NCBI GenBank assembly: GCA_049522565.1
Contig: JBEKNT010000100.1
Location: 1 to 24,826, forward strand
DNA length: 24,826 nucleotides
Direction: 5' to 3'
Source of the DNA: JASHVB01 sp049522565
GTDB taxonomy: Bacteria > Pseudomonadota > Alphaproteobacteria > Acetobacterales > Acetobacteraceae
Positions 15,636 to 23,319 of the stretch are shown in pieces. Each line of letters starts with the position of its first letter. Within the stretch, counting starts at the first letter, position 1. Both the position numbers and the translations under genes were made by a program. Under the pieces are notes generated by a model, which saw nothing but the letters and a program-made list of their open reading frames with translations, was not told the origin of the DNA and made no database searches.

Positions 15636-16892
15636 ATGACGCTGAAGGTCGGCCGGGGGGCCTCGGCGCCGCCATTCATGGTGATGGACGTGATCGCCGC
15701 GGCCAATGCGCGCGCCGCGGCGCTGCCGCCGGGGGCGCCGCACGTGATTCGCATGGAGGTCGGCCAACCCGGCACCGGCGCTCCCGCCGGCGCGGTGGCG
15801 GCCGCCGTGGCGGCGCTGCGGTCCGGCGATGCGCTGGGCTATACCGAGGCGTTTGGCCGGCGGTCTCTGCGGGAACGGATCGTCGCGCATTACCGCGACT
15901 GCTACGGGCTGGACGTGCCGATAGAGCATGTGGCGGTGACGGTGGGCGCTTCGGGGGCGTTTCCGCTGGCCTTCCTGGCGGCGTTCGACCGGGGCGACCG
16001 GGTGGCGTTGGCCGCGCCGTTCTACCCGCCCTACGTCAACATCCTGACCGCGCTGGGCATGCAGCCTGTGGTGCTGGAAGCCGGGCCGGAGACGCGGTTC
16101 CAACCCAGCGTGGCGCTGCTGGAGGCGCTGGACCCGCCGCCCGACGGGTTGATCGTGGCCAGCCCGTGCAATCCGGCCGGCACCATGCTGCATCCGGAGG
16201 AACTGGCGGCCATCGCGCGCTGGTGCGACGCGCACGGCGTGCGGCTGGTCAGCGACGAGATCTACCACGGCCTGCACTACGACAGCCCGGCCGCGTCCGC
16301 GGCTTCATTCAGTGGCAATGCGGTGGTGGTCAACAGCTTCTCGAAGCCGTTCCCGGTTGAACCATCGTCCGGGGAGGGGGTGCCTATCGCCACAGCGGCC
16401 GCCCTCAGTCCCAATGCCATCGTCATCGGTAGCTTTTCCAAGTACTTCTCGATGACAGGCTGGCGAATCGGCTGGATGGTCCTGCCAGACGATCTGGTGC
16501 GTCCCGTGGAGCGTCTGGCGCAGAACCTGTTCATCAGCGCCCCGCATATCTCCCAGATCGCCGCCGAGGCTGCTTTCGACTGTCACGACGAACTCGCCGC
16601 CAATGTGGCCCGATACCGCCGCTCCCGTGATCATCTGCTTCGGGCGCTGCCGGAGGCGGGGTTCAACCGCCTCTCACCGGCTCAGGGTGCATTTTACCTG
16701 TTCGCTGACATCGCTGACCGGTCAAACGATAGCGAGGCGTTTTGCAAGCGAATGCTGGCCGAGGTCGGGGTTGCTGCAAGTCCTGGCATAGATTTTGACC
16801 ACGCAAGGGGCAACCACTTCCTGCGATTTTCGTACTGCGGGCCGGAGGCCGACATGCGGGAAGCTGCCGAGCGGCTGAAGGCTTGGAGATAG
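15636..16892 (+). CDS. PLP-dependent aminotransferase (class I/II) with a duplicated Lys motif
   Basis: A 418-residue fold-type I aminotransferase. It has VTVGASGAFPLAFLAAFD, APFYPPYVNI, SPCNPAG (Asn179, PLP phosphate/ring side), and DEIYHGL. The catalytic-lysine block is present twice. NAVVVNSFSK puts a lysine at 237, and NAIVIGSFSK puts one at 269 and continues normally into YFSMTGWRIGW. The intervening PFPVEPSSGEGVP has no family counterpart. The frame stays open, so a protein may be made, but an insert of about 32 residues in the active site is likely to harm folding. Codon choice is less GC-biased after the junction than before it, suggesting that two homologous genes were joined. It is probably cotranscribed with the upstream GGT-like gene. 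Confidence 0.8.
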   Translation: MTLKVGRGASAPPFMVMDVIAAANARAAALPPGAPHVIRMEVGQPGTGAPAGAVAAAVAALRSGDALGYTEAFGRRSLRERIVAHYRDCYGLDVPIEHVAVTVGASGAFPLAFLAAFDRGDRVALAAPFYPPYVNILTALGMQPVVLEAGPETRFQPSVALLEALDPPPDGLIVASPCNPAGTMLHPEELAAIARWCDAHGVRLVSDEIYHGLHYDSPAASAASFSGNAVVVNSFSKPFPVEPSSGEGVPIATAAALSPNAIVIGSFSKYFSMTGWRIGWMVLPDDLVRPVERLAQNLFISAPHISQIAAEAAFDCHDELAANVARYRRSRDHLLRALPEAGFNRLSPAQGAFYLFADIADRSNDSEAFCKRMLAEVGVAASPGIDFDHARGNHFLRFSYCGPEADMREAAERLKAWR

Positions 16893-17192
16893 GGGTTCCA
16901 GGCAGTCCCTCCGAAGCGTCGGCCGCCGACTCGTTGGGAACTGGAGTTCTCGGCTGCGCGGGATGATCGGCAGCGGTTGAGCATCCGGCCAATTCTGGCC
17001 AACCTCCTTCCGGCCGTCCGCCGTCCCCTGAACCTCTCCCAACCGGCCGCACGAGAGCCTTACAGACCGTTCCGTTGATCCGACCGCCGGTGACCTTGGT
17101 GTGACAGTGCGAGACGGTGCCCGGCGATCGTATCGGGCGGTGTTGGTGGGGATGGACAGGATGACGGCGTTCGCCAGTCCGTCAAACGCCGA
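16893..17192. other. Intergenic stretch without a recognised gene
   Basis: About 300 bp after the aminotransferase with no supported gene or RNA. The frames are Arg/Pro/Ser-rich and motif-free. It marks the start of a gene-poor zone that reaches 19139. Confidence 0.5.
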
Positions 17193-17381
17193 TCAACCTC
17201 GGTCGGCTATGCTGTGGAACGCCCTTACCGGCCACGCGAGGGCATTGGGGAGAGCCTGTGCAACGCTTGTGGCGAAGTCTGACGCTGAAGCGCCATTCCA
17301 CTTGGCCTGAATCGTGGGCGATAGCACGACGCCAACGCCAACAATGTAGATGATCACTATCAACGCAATGACCAGACGCAT
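17193..17381 (-). CDS. Small single-span membrane protein
   Basis: A 62-residue protein with one strong N-terminal membrane helix (residues 1-22, MRLVIALIVIIYIVGVGVVL). A soluble, amphipathic tail follows, containing AKWN, ALPNALAWPVRAF and a final SIADRG. The ATG at 17381 has GGAG about nine bases upstream. The uninterrupted hydrophobic stretch followed by an orderly tail argues for a real gene. I do not recognise a named family; comparable short proteins occur in other alphaproteobacteria. It lies on the minus strand like the next small gene (17436-17651), and the two could be cotranscribed. Confidence 0.65.
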   Translation of the reverse strand: MRLVIALIVIIYIVGVGVVLSPTIQAKWNGASASDFATSVAQALPNALAWPVRAFHSIADRG

Positions 17382-17435
17382 CGACCTGTTCTCCGAGTGG
17401 CGTGAGTGCCGTCGCCGACCGTTGATTTGATACAG

Positions 17436-17651
17436 CTACCTGGCTTCCGTCAGTTGCATGACGCGGAGCGTCCGACAAAGCGCAAAAGTCAGGATGAACG
17501 CAAAGCCCAGATAGAACAAGCGGTCAAAGGGCTGCCTGTAGAAAAAATTGTTGAGTATCTGAACGAAGAAGCCCAACCCGATCAACAACAACCCAACGTC
17601 GCAGGCAACGGCGCCAACGCTATAGATTCTGCTCTTCTTCACGGTCATCAT
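17436..17651 (-). CDS. Small two-span membrane protein
   Basis: A protein of 70-71 residues with two predicted membrane helices (about 13-34 and 46-61) joined by a short basic-aromatic loop (FFYRQPFDRLF). The N-terminus MTVKKSR is positively charged, suggesting it stays in the cytoplasm. Two ATG codons are adjacent. The one at 17648 has GGAGG at a better distance (5 bases) than the one at 17651, so the protein may start one residue later. Function is unknown. It lies 54 bp upstream of the single-span protein on the same strand. Confidence 0.6.
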   Translation of the reverse strand: MMTVKKSRIYSVGAVACDVGLLLIGLGFFVQILNNFFYRQPFDRLFYLGFAFILTFALCRTLRVMQLTEAR

Positions 17652-18004
17652 CGCCTCCCGACGCCAATATGGCACTTTGCCCACGACTGACAAGAATCGT
17701 CTGACGGTTCCGCCCCGTATGGCGGCAACCCAAGTTGATACCTCAGACTGATGGGTTCGATCGACCGGAACCGAACGCGTCAACGTGGCGCAGCTTGGGG
17801 CGCATAGTACGGCGGATTGGGTCCGTGGCCAGTCCGCTATCATGCCGCGCGTGACATCTTCCGGGTAGCAGAGCGAAGCAGCGCCAACCAGGACGGCTGT
17901 ATGTGCTCCGTCGCCCGCAGGAATGTCCAGCACGGTCGGTCTGGCAAGGGCAGGCACATTTTGCAGACTGGACAGCTTTGCGGCCTCGCCTGATTGCATC
18001 CTCG
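17652..18004. other. Intergenic stretch without a recognised gene
   Basis: About 350 bp between the two-span membrane protein and the GlsB remnant. A minus-strand frame stays open through much of it, but the encoded peptide has no motif or hydrophobic pattern, so no gene is called. No repeat or hairpin stood out. Confidence 0.45.
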
Positions 18005-18310
18005 CTACCGACGGCCGAACAAACGGCGGCTCCAACTGGTACCCGAGCCGCTGCTCCAACGGCCGCCACCTCGGACAAGCCTGATGATGAGAAGCAGCAC
18101 GACGGCGCCTATGGTGGCGTTGATGATCGCACTGATAATTCCCACACCAAGATGGATACCGAGCCGAGGCAACAGCCAGTCGCCGATGAAGGCGCCGACA
18201 ACGCCGATTACCATGTCACCGATGAGGCCAAGGCCGGTCCCCTGCACGATTCACCCGGCAGCAATGCCGACCAATAGTATGACAAGGAGACTCTCGCTCG
18301 AGAGGTACAT
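18005..18310 (-). pseudogene. GlsB/YeaQ/YmgE-family membrane protein, broken by a stop codon
   Basis: Transglycosylase-associated (GlsB/YeaQ) proteins are small stress-linked inner-membrane proteins of about 80-100 residues with three helices. Reading from the ATG at 18310, which has AAGGA seven bases upstream, gives helix 1 (ESLLVILLVGIAAG). An in-frame TGA follows at 18253-18251, where the family has a Trp-containing WLAGx segment. After the stop the frame continues as IVQGTGLGLIGDMVIGVVGAFIGDW and a normal third helix, IISAIINATIGAVVLLLIIRL, then a Ser/Arg-rich tail. Four or five codons also appear to be missing at the break. Restart at a GTG (18247) could yield an 80-residue protein lacking helix 1. 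It is probably a young pseudogene. Confidence 0.75.
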
Positions 18311-18751
18311 TGCGATTTCCTTATGACAAGGGCCATTTGCGGTGCTGCGGGGGGCGCAGACCAGCCACGATCGCAGACTGTATCTTAGATGATGAAGCTA
18401 CCAGCGATAGGCTCGGAAACTACCTATGTCGGAGCCTCACGCACCGTTTTGCCGGCTTAGGCGTGCGTCAAAAGCTCCTGCCCTACCGCGCCGCCGCCAA
18501 GCGTCGAGGCAGGTGCGTTCCACCCCAGCTTGCGGAATTCGTGCTTGAGATGCAGTTCGGTCTCGGACGAGACATTCCCACTTCGCCGTTCCCTTTGGAG
18601 TTCGGCGCTGAATCGGTCGGCTGCTGGCATTCGAGCAGCATAGGGAAATTGCCTGCCGTTGGCAGAGAGGCGCAACGGGCCGTGATGCTTGGCCGCCGAC
18701 AGGTGGTGGGAATGTTCGCTACCACCCCAAACGCCCGTGCCGACAATTTAT
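18311..18751. other. Intergenic stretch without a recognised gene
   Basis: About 440 bp between the GlsB and GYD remnants. Frames on both strands are open in places (for example 18457-18675 minus), but none gives a recognisable protein. It may hold unrecognisable gene debris. No RNA gene was seen. Confidence 0.45.
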
Positions 18752-19072
18752 TTATCTGGCGGGTTTATCGGAGACGGCACTCGCCTGCTTCATCGCCGCC
18801 ACGGCTTGATCTTCGCTCATCAGGACGGTCGTCTTGGCGGCTTTGCACGCACCACCCGCAGCTATGGCCAAAGACACTGCCGTCATGCTCTCATTGTCCG
18901 GCATATCAGCAACGATTATGCTATCGTAATCGCCGAAACAATACTACGCACCGACAAGTTTACCCCCGGCGGACTCGCACGCCTGACGACCAACGGTCGC
19001 AACTCGATTCGCCGGGTTCTTGAGGCGAGCAGCCCAAGACTCCGGCGTGTAGGCGGCCTGAGCTGCCCCGTA
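18752..19072 (-). pseudogene. GYD-domain protein, broken by an amber codon
   Basis: The GYD domain (about 95 residues) is a small alpha/beta fold of unknown function. On the minus strand, QAAYTPESWAARLKNPANR and ACESAGGKLVGA (first half) are followed by an in-frame TAG at 18946-18944. Then come YCFGDYDSIIVADMPDNES, LAIAAGGACKAAKTT and VLMSEDQAVAAMKQA to a TAA at 18752. FGDYD is the motif that names the family. The TAG replaces the residue before YCFGDYD, normally Trp or another aromatic, so a single TGG-to-TAG change explains it. No ATG lies at the expected start, about four codons before QAAYTPE, so the 5' end is damaged too. The gene is almost certainly inactive. Confidence 0.75.
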
Positions 19073-19139
19073 GCAACAGACCCTCTTGCCGCGGCCGCCC
19101 GGCGCGCAGACTCTGGCATCACCCGCCGGAGGACCCGCG

Positions 19140-20441
19140 ATGCCCGCCACGCCGACCGACACCGATGTGCTGGTGATTGGCGCCGGCCTCGCCGGCCTCG
19201 GCGCCGCGACCACGTTGCGCGAGCATGGCCTCACCGCCATCGTGCTGGAAGCCGCCGACCGCATCGGCGGCCGCGCCTGGACGGCGTATCCCGAGGCGCT
19301 CGGCGGAGCCTGGTTCGACATGGGCGCGGTGTGGCTGCACTGGGCCGAACGCAACCCCCTGGTGCCGATCGCCCAGGCCGCCGGCGATACCCTGCTCCGC
19401 TCCGACGAACTCCGCCGCAAGCGCAGTTTCGTCGGCACGCGCGAGGCGACACCAGCCGAATATCATGATTACGACGATGCCTGGGCACGCTACGAGGCAA
19501 CCGCCGACGATCTGCTGCGCCTGCTGTCCGACGCGCCGCTGGCCGCGGTGGCGGATCATCGACCCGGCGATCCCTGGGCGCTGACGGTGGAAGCGTTCGA
19601 AGGCCCGGTGATCTGCGTCGCGGAAGCGGAGCAATTCAGCCTGCGTGACTGGCGGCGCAACGTGCTGGACGGCAGCAACCTGGTGCCGCAGGGAGGCATC
19701 GGCGCCTTCGTCGCGCGGCGGCTGGGCGTCGGGCTGGACATCCGCCTGAACACCCCGGCCACGCGGCTGCGCTGGAACGGTCCCGGTGGCCGCGTGGCAG
19801 TGGAGACGCCGGGCGGCACGCTGTCCGCGCGCGCCGCCATCGTGACGGTATCCACCGGCGTCTTGTCCGCGGGAGCGATCGTCTTCGACCCCGGCTTGCC
19901 CGCCGAGATACAGCAGTGCGTGGAGGCGTTGCCGATGGGCCTGGCAATGAAGGTGGCATTGCGCGCAACCGGGCCGGACCGGCTGGACCTGCCGCTGCAT
20001 TGCTCGGTCGATCGCCAGGTGGCACGGCGGGGCGACCGGTTGGTGCCGTTCCAATGCTGGCCGTATGGCCGCGATTACGTGCAGGGGTGGATCGGCGGCG
20101 CCGTCGCCTGGGACCTGGCGCGTGCGGGCGAGGCCGCCGCAGTGGATTTCGCGCTGGCGCAACTGCGCACGATCTTCGGCGGGCGGGTGGACAAGCTGTT
20201 TTCCGGCGGCACGCATCTGGTGACGCATTGGGAGGCCGATCCGTTCGTGCGCGGCGCCTATTCCTATGTCCCGGTCGGCAACGCGGACGCACGGGTGCGA
20301 CTTGGCCAGCCGCTCGGGGACGGACATCTGATGTTCGCCGGCGAGGCTTGCCATGACGGGTTGGCCGGCACCGTTGCCGGGGCATGGCTCAGCGGACAGC
20401 AGGCGGCGGCCGAGGTGGGGCGGGCCGTGCGCGGTCGTTAG
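19140..20441 (+). CDS. Flavin amine oxidase (FAD-dependent oxidoreductase)
   Basis: A 433-residue flavin monoamine oxidase-family enzyme. The FAD dinucleotide-binding motif is GAGLAGL (residues 14-20), with Glu37 at the ribose-binding position and GGRAW at 43-47. The C-terminal FAD motif appears as MFAGEACHDGLAGTVAGAWLSGQQAA. A middle segment, GGIGAFVARRLGVGLDIRLNTPATRLRW, matches the family. It oxidises an amine or related CH-N bond, giving H2O2; the substrate is not evident. There is no signal peptide. The ATG at 19140 has GGAGG eight bases upstream. The frame opens earlier, but the motif position supports this start. The 3' end converges with the SGNH hydrolase gene. Confidence 0.9.
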   Translation: MPATPTDTDVLVIGAGLAGLGAATTLREHGLTAIVLEAADRIGGRAWTAYPEALGGAWFDMGAVWLHWAERNPLVPIAQAAGDTLLRSDELRRKRSFVGTREATPAEYHDYDDAWARYEATADDLLRLLSDAPLAAVADHRPGDPWALTVEAFEGPVICVAEAEQFSLRDWRRNVLDGSNLVPQGGIGAFVARRLGVGLDIRLNTPATRLRWNGPGGRVAVETPGGTLSARAAIVTVSTGVLSAGAIVFDPGLPAEIQQCVEALPMGLAMKVALRATGPDRLDLPLHCSVDRQVARRGDRLVPFQCWPYGRDYVQGWIGGAVAWDLARAGEAAAVDFALAQLRTIFGGRVDKLFSGGTHLVTHWEADPFVRGAYSYVPVGNADARVRLGQPLGDGHLMFAGEACHDGLAGTVAGAWLSGQQAAAEVGRAVRGR

Positions 20442-20545
20442 CCCGCCTTGCCCTTATTCGCTTGCCGACCCGTCCATGGCGCCGGGACCGTCCTCGCCCC
20501 TTGTGCGCTCCAGCGAATTGCCGCCGGCATCGCCGGCCGCGTCCG

Positions 20546-21310
20546 CTACCTTCGCGCCGAGAGCGCCCGCGTCTCGCGCAGCCCGTCGAGGATCGCATCC
20601 GCCAGGGCGCTCGCCACGCAGGCGTAGCCGCGATCGTTGTGGTGCAGCCCGTCGGTTGCGATAAACCGGAGCGCCGGCGTGCCTTCCTGGTCCCAGGCCG
20701 TCATCAGTGCGGCACGGGAAAACAGACCGGTGCCGGTCGCCTCGGCGACCTGCGCCAGGACCTTGTCCAGCACGCCATGTTCCGGCGCGGCGTCCACCCG
20801 GGGGGAGTGCTGATTGTCCATCAGGATCACGTCGATCCCCGCGTCCTGCAACCGGGAGACCCCCTGCGTCACCATACGGCGGAATTCGGCCGGATCGGCG
20901 TTGCGCAGCGCACCGTTGGCGCCGACCTGCCAGATCACCAGTTGCGGACGCACGGCGATCGCGTCGGCTTGCAGTCGGGCGAGTTCTTCCGGCGCATCCT
21001 GGCCGCCGATGCCGCGGTTCAGCACGGCGATATGCATCCGCGGCAGGGCACGCTCCAGCGCCGCTTGCAGTGCCGCCGGGTAGGAATGCGCCGGGTCGGA
21101 CGCCATCACCCCCTCAGTGGACGACGAGCCGAGCGCGACGACCACGGCTTCGGTGCCGCGCTCGAGCGCGGCCCGCAAGTGCCGCAGGTGCAGGGTGGGC
21201 GAAGGCGGCTCGGCCGGACAGGGCACCTCGGCCAGCGCAGTCGCCTGACCGCACAGCAGCGCCGCGAGAACCAGCAGCAATCGAGTGGATAAACTTACCG
21301 TGAGAGGCAT
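20546..21310 (-). CDS. Secreted SGNH/GDSL-type hydrolase
   Basis: A 254-residue exported esterase/lipase-like protein. The signal peptide (residues about 1-27) ends at ATALAE. SGNH blocks appear in order: I is GSSSTEG (nucleophile Ser63, with the usual GDSL Asp replaced by Ser), II is NRGIGGQ, III is QVGANG (usually GxND), and V is DGLHHND with Asp220 and a catalytic His at 223 or 224. The core triad is therefore intact, although blocks I and III depart from the consensus. The substrate may be an acylated polysaccharide or cell-wall component; this cannot be decided. It converges with the amine oxidase gene across about 100 bp. Confidence 0.88.
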   Translation of the reverse strand: MPLTVSLSTRLLLVLAALLCGQATALAEVPCPAEPPSPTLHLRHLRAALERGTEAVVVALGSSSTEGVMASDPAHSYPAALQAALERALPRMHIAVLNRGIGGQDAPEELARLQADAIAVRPQLVIWQVGANGALRNADPAEFRRMVTQGVSRLQDAGIDVILMDNQHSPRVDAAPEHGVLDKVLAQVAEATGTGLFSRAALMTAWDQEGTPALRFIATDGLHHNDRGYACVASALADAILDGLRETRALSARR

Positions 21311-21821
21311 GATGACGCTATCAACCGCGCCGCCGGCCGCTTGTCCAGGAAAATCAACGCAACGTGGGCATGCTGCTCACATGCAGGCACGTTAAGGCCG
21401 CATTATGCGATTGGGGATATGATGTCGGGAGCCCGAACGGCTGACTCCTCGACGCAGCCCCCACCGTCATCGGTGGGCGAAGGCCCCCCATCCACGGCTT
21501 TCCGAATGCAGCAAGAACAATCGTGAATGCCGACCGGAGCCTGCCACCGGACGCTTGACCCGGCGGTCGGCATGACGGATCGCCGCGGTGGTCGGAGGGT
21601 ACATCAATCTTTTCGGCCGCCGGCATGATCGTCCAATTCGCCCGGCAACCCAGCCGGCCGACGCGATTGCGCCCAATCGGGCTATACCGGGTCACACAGG
21701 CGCGGCGGAGCCAACGCCCCAAGACTGGCCGCACGCGCCATCGCCGATGCGGCGCTTTCCCGGAGATGGCGAAGCGCAGCGGCCGTCGCGCCACCTGGAG
21801 CAGTTGTTGTCTGGCCCCGGG
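21311..21821. other. Intergenic stretch without a recognised gene
   Basis: About 510 bp between the SGNH hydrolase start and the TldD stop. Frames are open on both strands, but none shows a family motif. The only clear structure is a small hairpin at 21460-21477 (CCCACCG, 4-base loop, CGGTGGG). Remnants of a mobile element are possible but not demonstrable. Confidence 0.45.
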
Positions 21822-23261
21822 TTACGCCGCGGTACCGCCCACCGTCAGTCCAGCCAGTTTCAGCGTCGGCTGTCCGACCCCGACCGGCACGCCCTGGCCG
21901 TTCTTGCCGCAGGTGCCGACGCCGGGATCCAGCGCCATGTCGTTGCCCACCATGGTCACCTTGGTCAGCGCGTCCGGCCCGTTGCCGATCAGCGTGGCGC
22001 CCTTCACCGGGGCGGTTATCTTGCCGTCCTCGACCAGATAGGCCTCGGACGCCGAGAACACGAACTTGCCCGACGTGATGTCCACCTGGCCGCCACCGAA
22101 ATTCACCGCGTACAGCCCGCGCTTCATTGAGCGGATCATCTCCTCGGGGGACGCCGTGCCGCCCAGCATCACCGTGTTGGTCATGCGCGGCATCGGTGAG
22201 TGGGCGTAGGACTGCCGCCGCCCGTTGCCGGTCGCCGCCATTCCCATCAGCCTTGCGTTCAGCCGGTCCTGCATGAAGCCGACCAGGATGCCGTCCTCGA
22301 TCAGCACGGTGCGGTTGGTCGGGGTGCCCTCGTCGTCCACCGTCAGGCTGCCGCGGCGGTCCGGCAGCGTGCCGTCATCCACCACGGTCACGCCGGGGAC
22401 GGCGATGCGCTGGCCCAGCAAGCCGGAGAAGGCCGAGGTCTTCTTGCGGTTGAAGTCGCCCTCCAGCCCGTGGCCGATCGCCTCGTGCAACAGGATGCCG
22501 GGCCAGCCCGACCCCAGCACCACTTCCATCTCGCCCGCCGGCGCCGGAACGCTGTCCAGGTTCACCAGAGCCTGACGCAGCGCCTCGTCCACCGCCGCGC
22601 GCCACACGGCGGCGTCGGTCACCTTGTCATAAGAGAACCGCCCGCCCGTGCCGTAACTGCCGGTCTCCCGGCGCCCGTCCTTTTCCACCACGACCGCGAC
22701 ATTCAGCCGCACCAGGGGTCGCAGGTCGGCCACCCGCGTGCCATCCGGCCGCATGATCTGCACCGCCTGCCACTCGCCCATGATCGAGGCCATGACCTGC
22801 TTGACCCGAGGATCCTTGCCGCGGGCATAGACGTCGATCTCCGACAGCAGCGCGGTACGGGCGGGAAATTCCGCCGCGCCCAGCGGGTTGGCGTCGGAGT
22901 AGAGCCGGGCGTTGGTGGCGCGTGGCGGCTCGGCCGCAATGCCGGAATGTCCGGCCGCTACCGCCGCCACGCTGGCCGCGGCGCGGCGCAGCGCCGGCTC
23001 CGACAGCTCGCCGGCATGGGCGTAGCCGGTCGCCTCGCCCGCCACCGCGCGCAGGCCGAAGCCCAGCGACGTGTCGAACCCGGCGCTGCGGATGCGCCCG
23101 TCATCCAGGCTGATGCTCTCGCTCTCCCGGTACTCCAGGTAGAGCTCGCCATCGTCGCTGGCGGAGAGTGCCTCGCCCAGCACATGCTCGGCTGCCGCGC
23201 GGTCCAGCGTGGCATCGGCGCGTTCGAAGAACAGCTTGTCGGTCTCGGCGAGCGGCGTCAT
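21822..23261 (-). CDS. tldD: Metalloprotease TldD
   Basis: A 479-residue cytoplasmic zinc protease of the TldD/PmbA family, of normal length. The metal site HEAIGH lies at residues 259-264 within LLHEAIGHGLEGDF. Other family signatures are LYLEYRESESISLDDGRI near the N-terminus, SYAHSPMPRMTNTVM and a final VGVGQPTLKLAGLTVGG. In E. coli TldD works with TldE/PmbA to process modified peptides such as microcin B17 and to degrade the CcdA antitoxin; TldE is not in this window. The ATG at 23261 has GGAGG five bases upstream. It follows the histidine kinase gene on the same strand after 58 bp, so cotranscription is possible. Confidence 0.95.
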   Translation of the reverse strand: MTPLAETDKLFFERADATLDRAAAEHVLGEALSASDDGELYLEYRESESISLDDGRIRSAGFDTSLGFGLRAVAGEATGYAHAGELSEPALRRAAASVAAVAAGHSGIAAEPPRATNARLYSDANPLGAAEFPARTALLSEIDVYARGKDPRVKQVMASIMGEWQAVQIMRPDGTRVADLRPLVRLNVAVVVEKDGRRETGSYGTGGRFSYDKVTDAAVWRAAVDEALRQALVNLDSVPAPAGEMEVVLGSGWPGILLHEAIGHGLEGDFNRKKTSAFSGLLGQRIAVPGVTVVDDGTLPDRRGSLTVDDEGTPTNRTVLIEDGILVGFMQDRLNARLMGMAATGNGRRQSYAHSPMPRMTNTVMLGGTASPEEMIRSMKRGLYAVNFGGGQVDITSGKFVFSASEAYLVEDGKITAPVKGATLIGNGPDALTKVTMVGNDMALDPGVGTCGKNGQGVPVGVGQPTLKLAGLTVGGTAA

Positions 23262-23319
23262 GACCCCTCCAGGTCAGGTGTTGAGCCGTGAAAGTGGGGC
23301 GGCGGTACGGGTTTCGCCA

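Noticed and set aside
13228..15639. An 803-codon open frame on the plus strand
   Set aside because: It overlaps the DsbA-family gene in antisense and the GGT-like gene in a shifted frame, and its residues are Arg/Gly/Ala-rich without motifs.
14195..15775. A 526-codon open frame on the minus strand
   Set aside because: It is a shadow of the GGT-like gene, with His/Arg/Gln-rich composition and no family features.
17652..18059. 5' extension of the two-span membrane protein frame to 207 codons
   Set aside because: The extra residues have no motif, while a GGAGG site marks the short start at 17648-17651.
18310..19023. A 237-codon plus-strand frame
   Set aside because: It runs antisense to the GYD remnant, which has clear family motifs, and encodes an Arg/Cys/Ser-rich peptide.
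21354..21794. A 146-codon minus-strand frame that could be a transposase remnant
   Set aside because: I could not identify any transposase motif or terminal repeats, so it is left as unexplained sequence.
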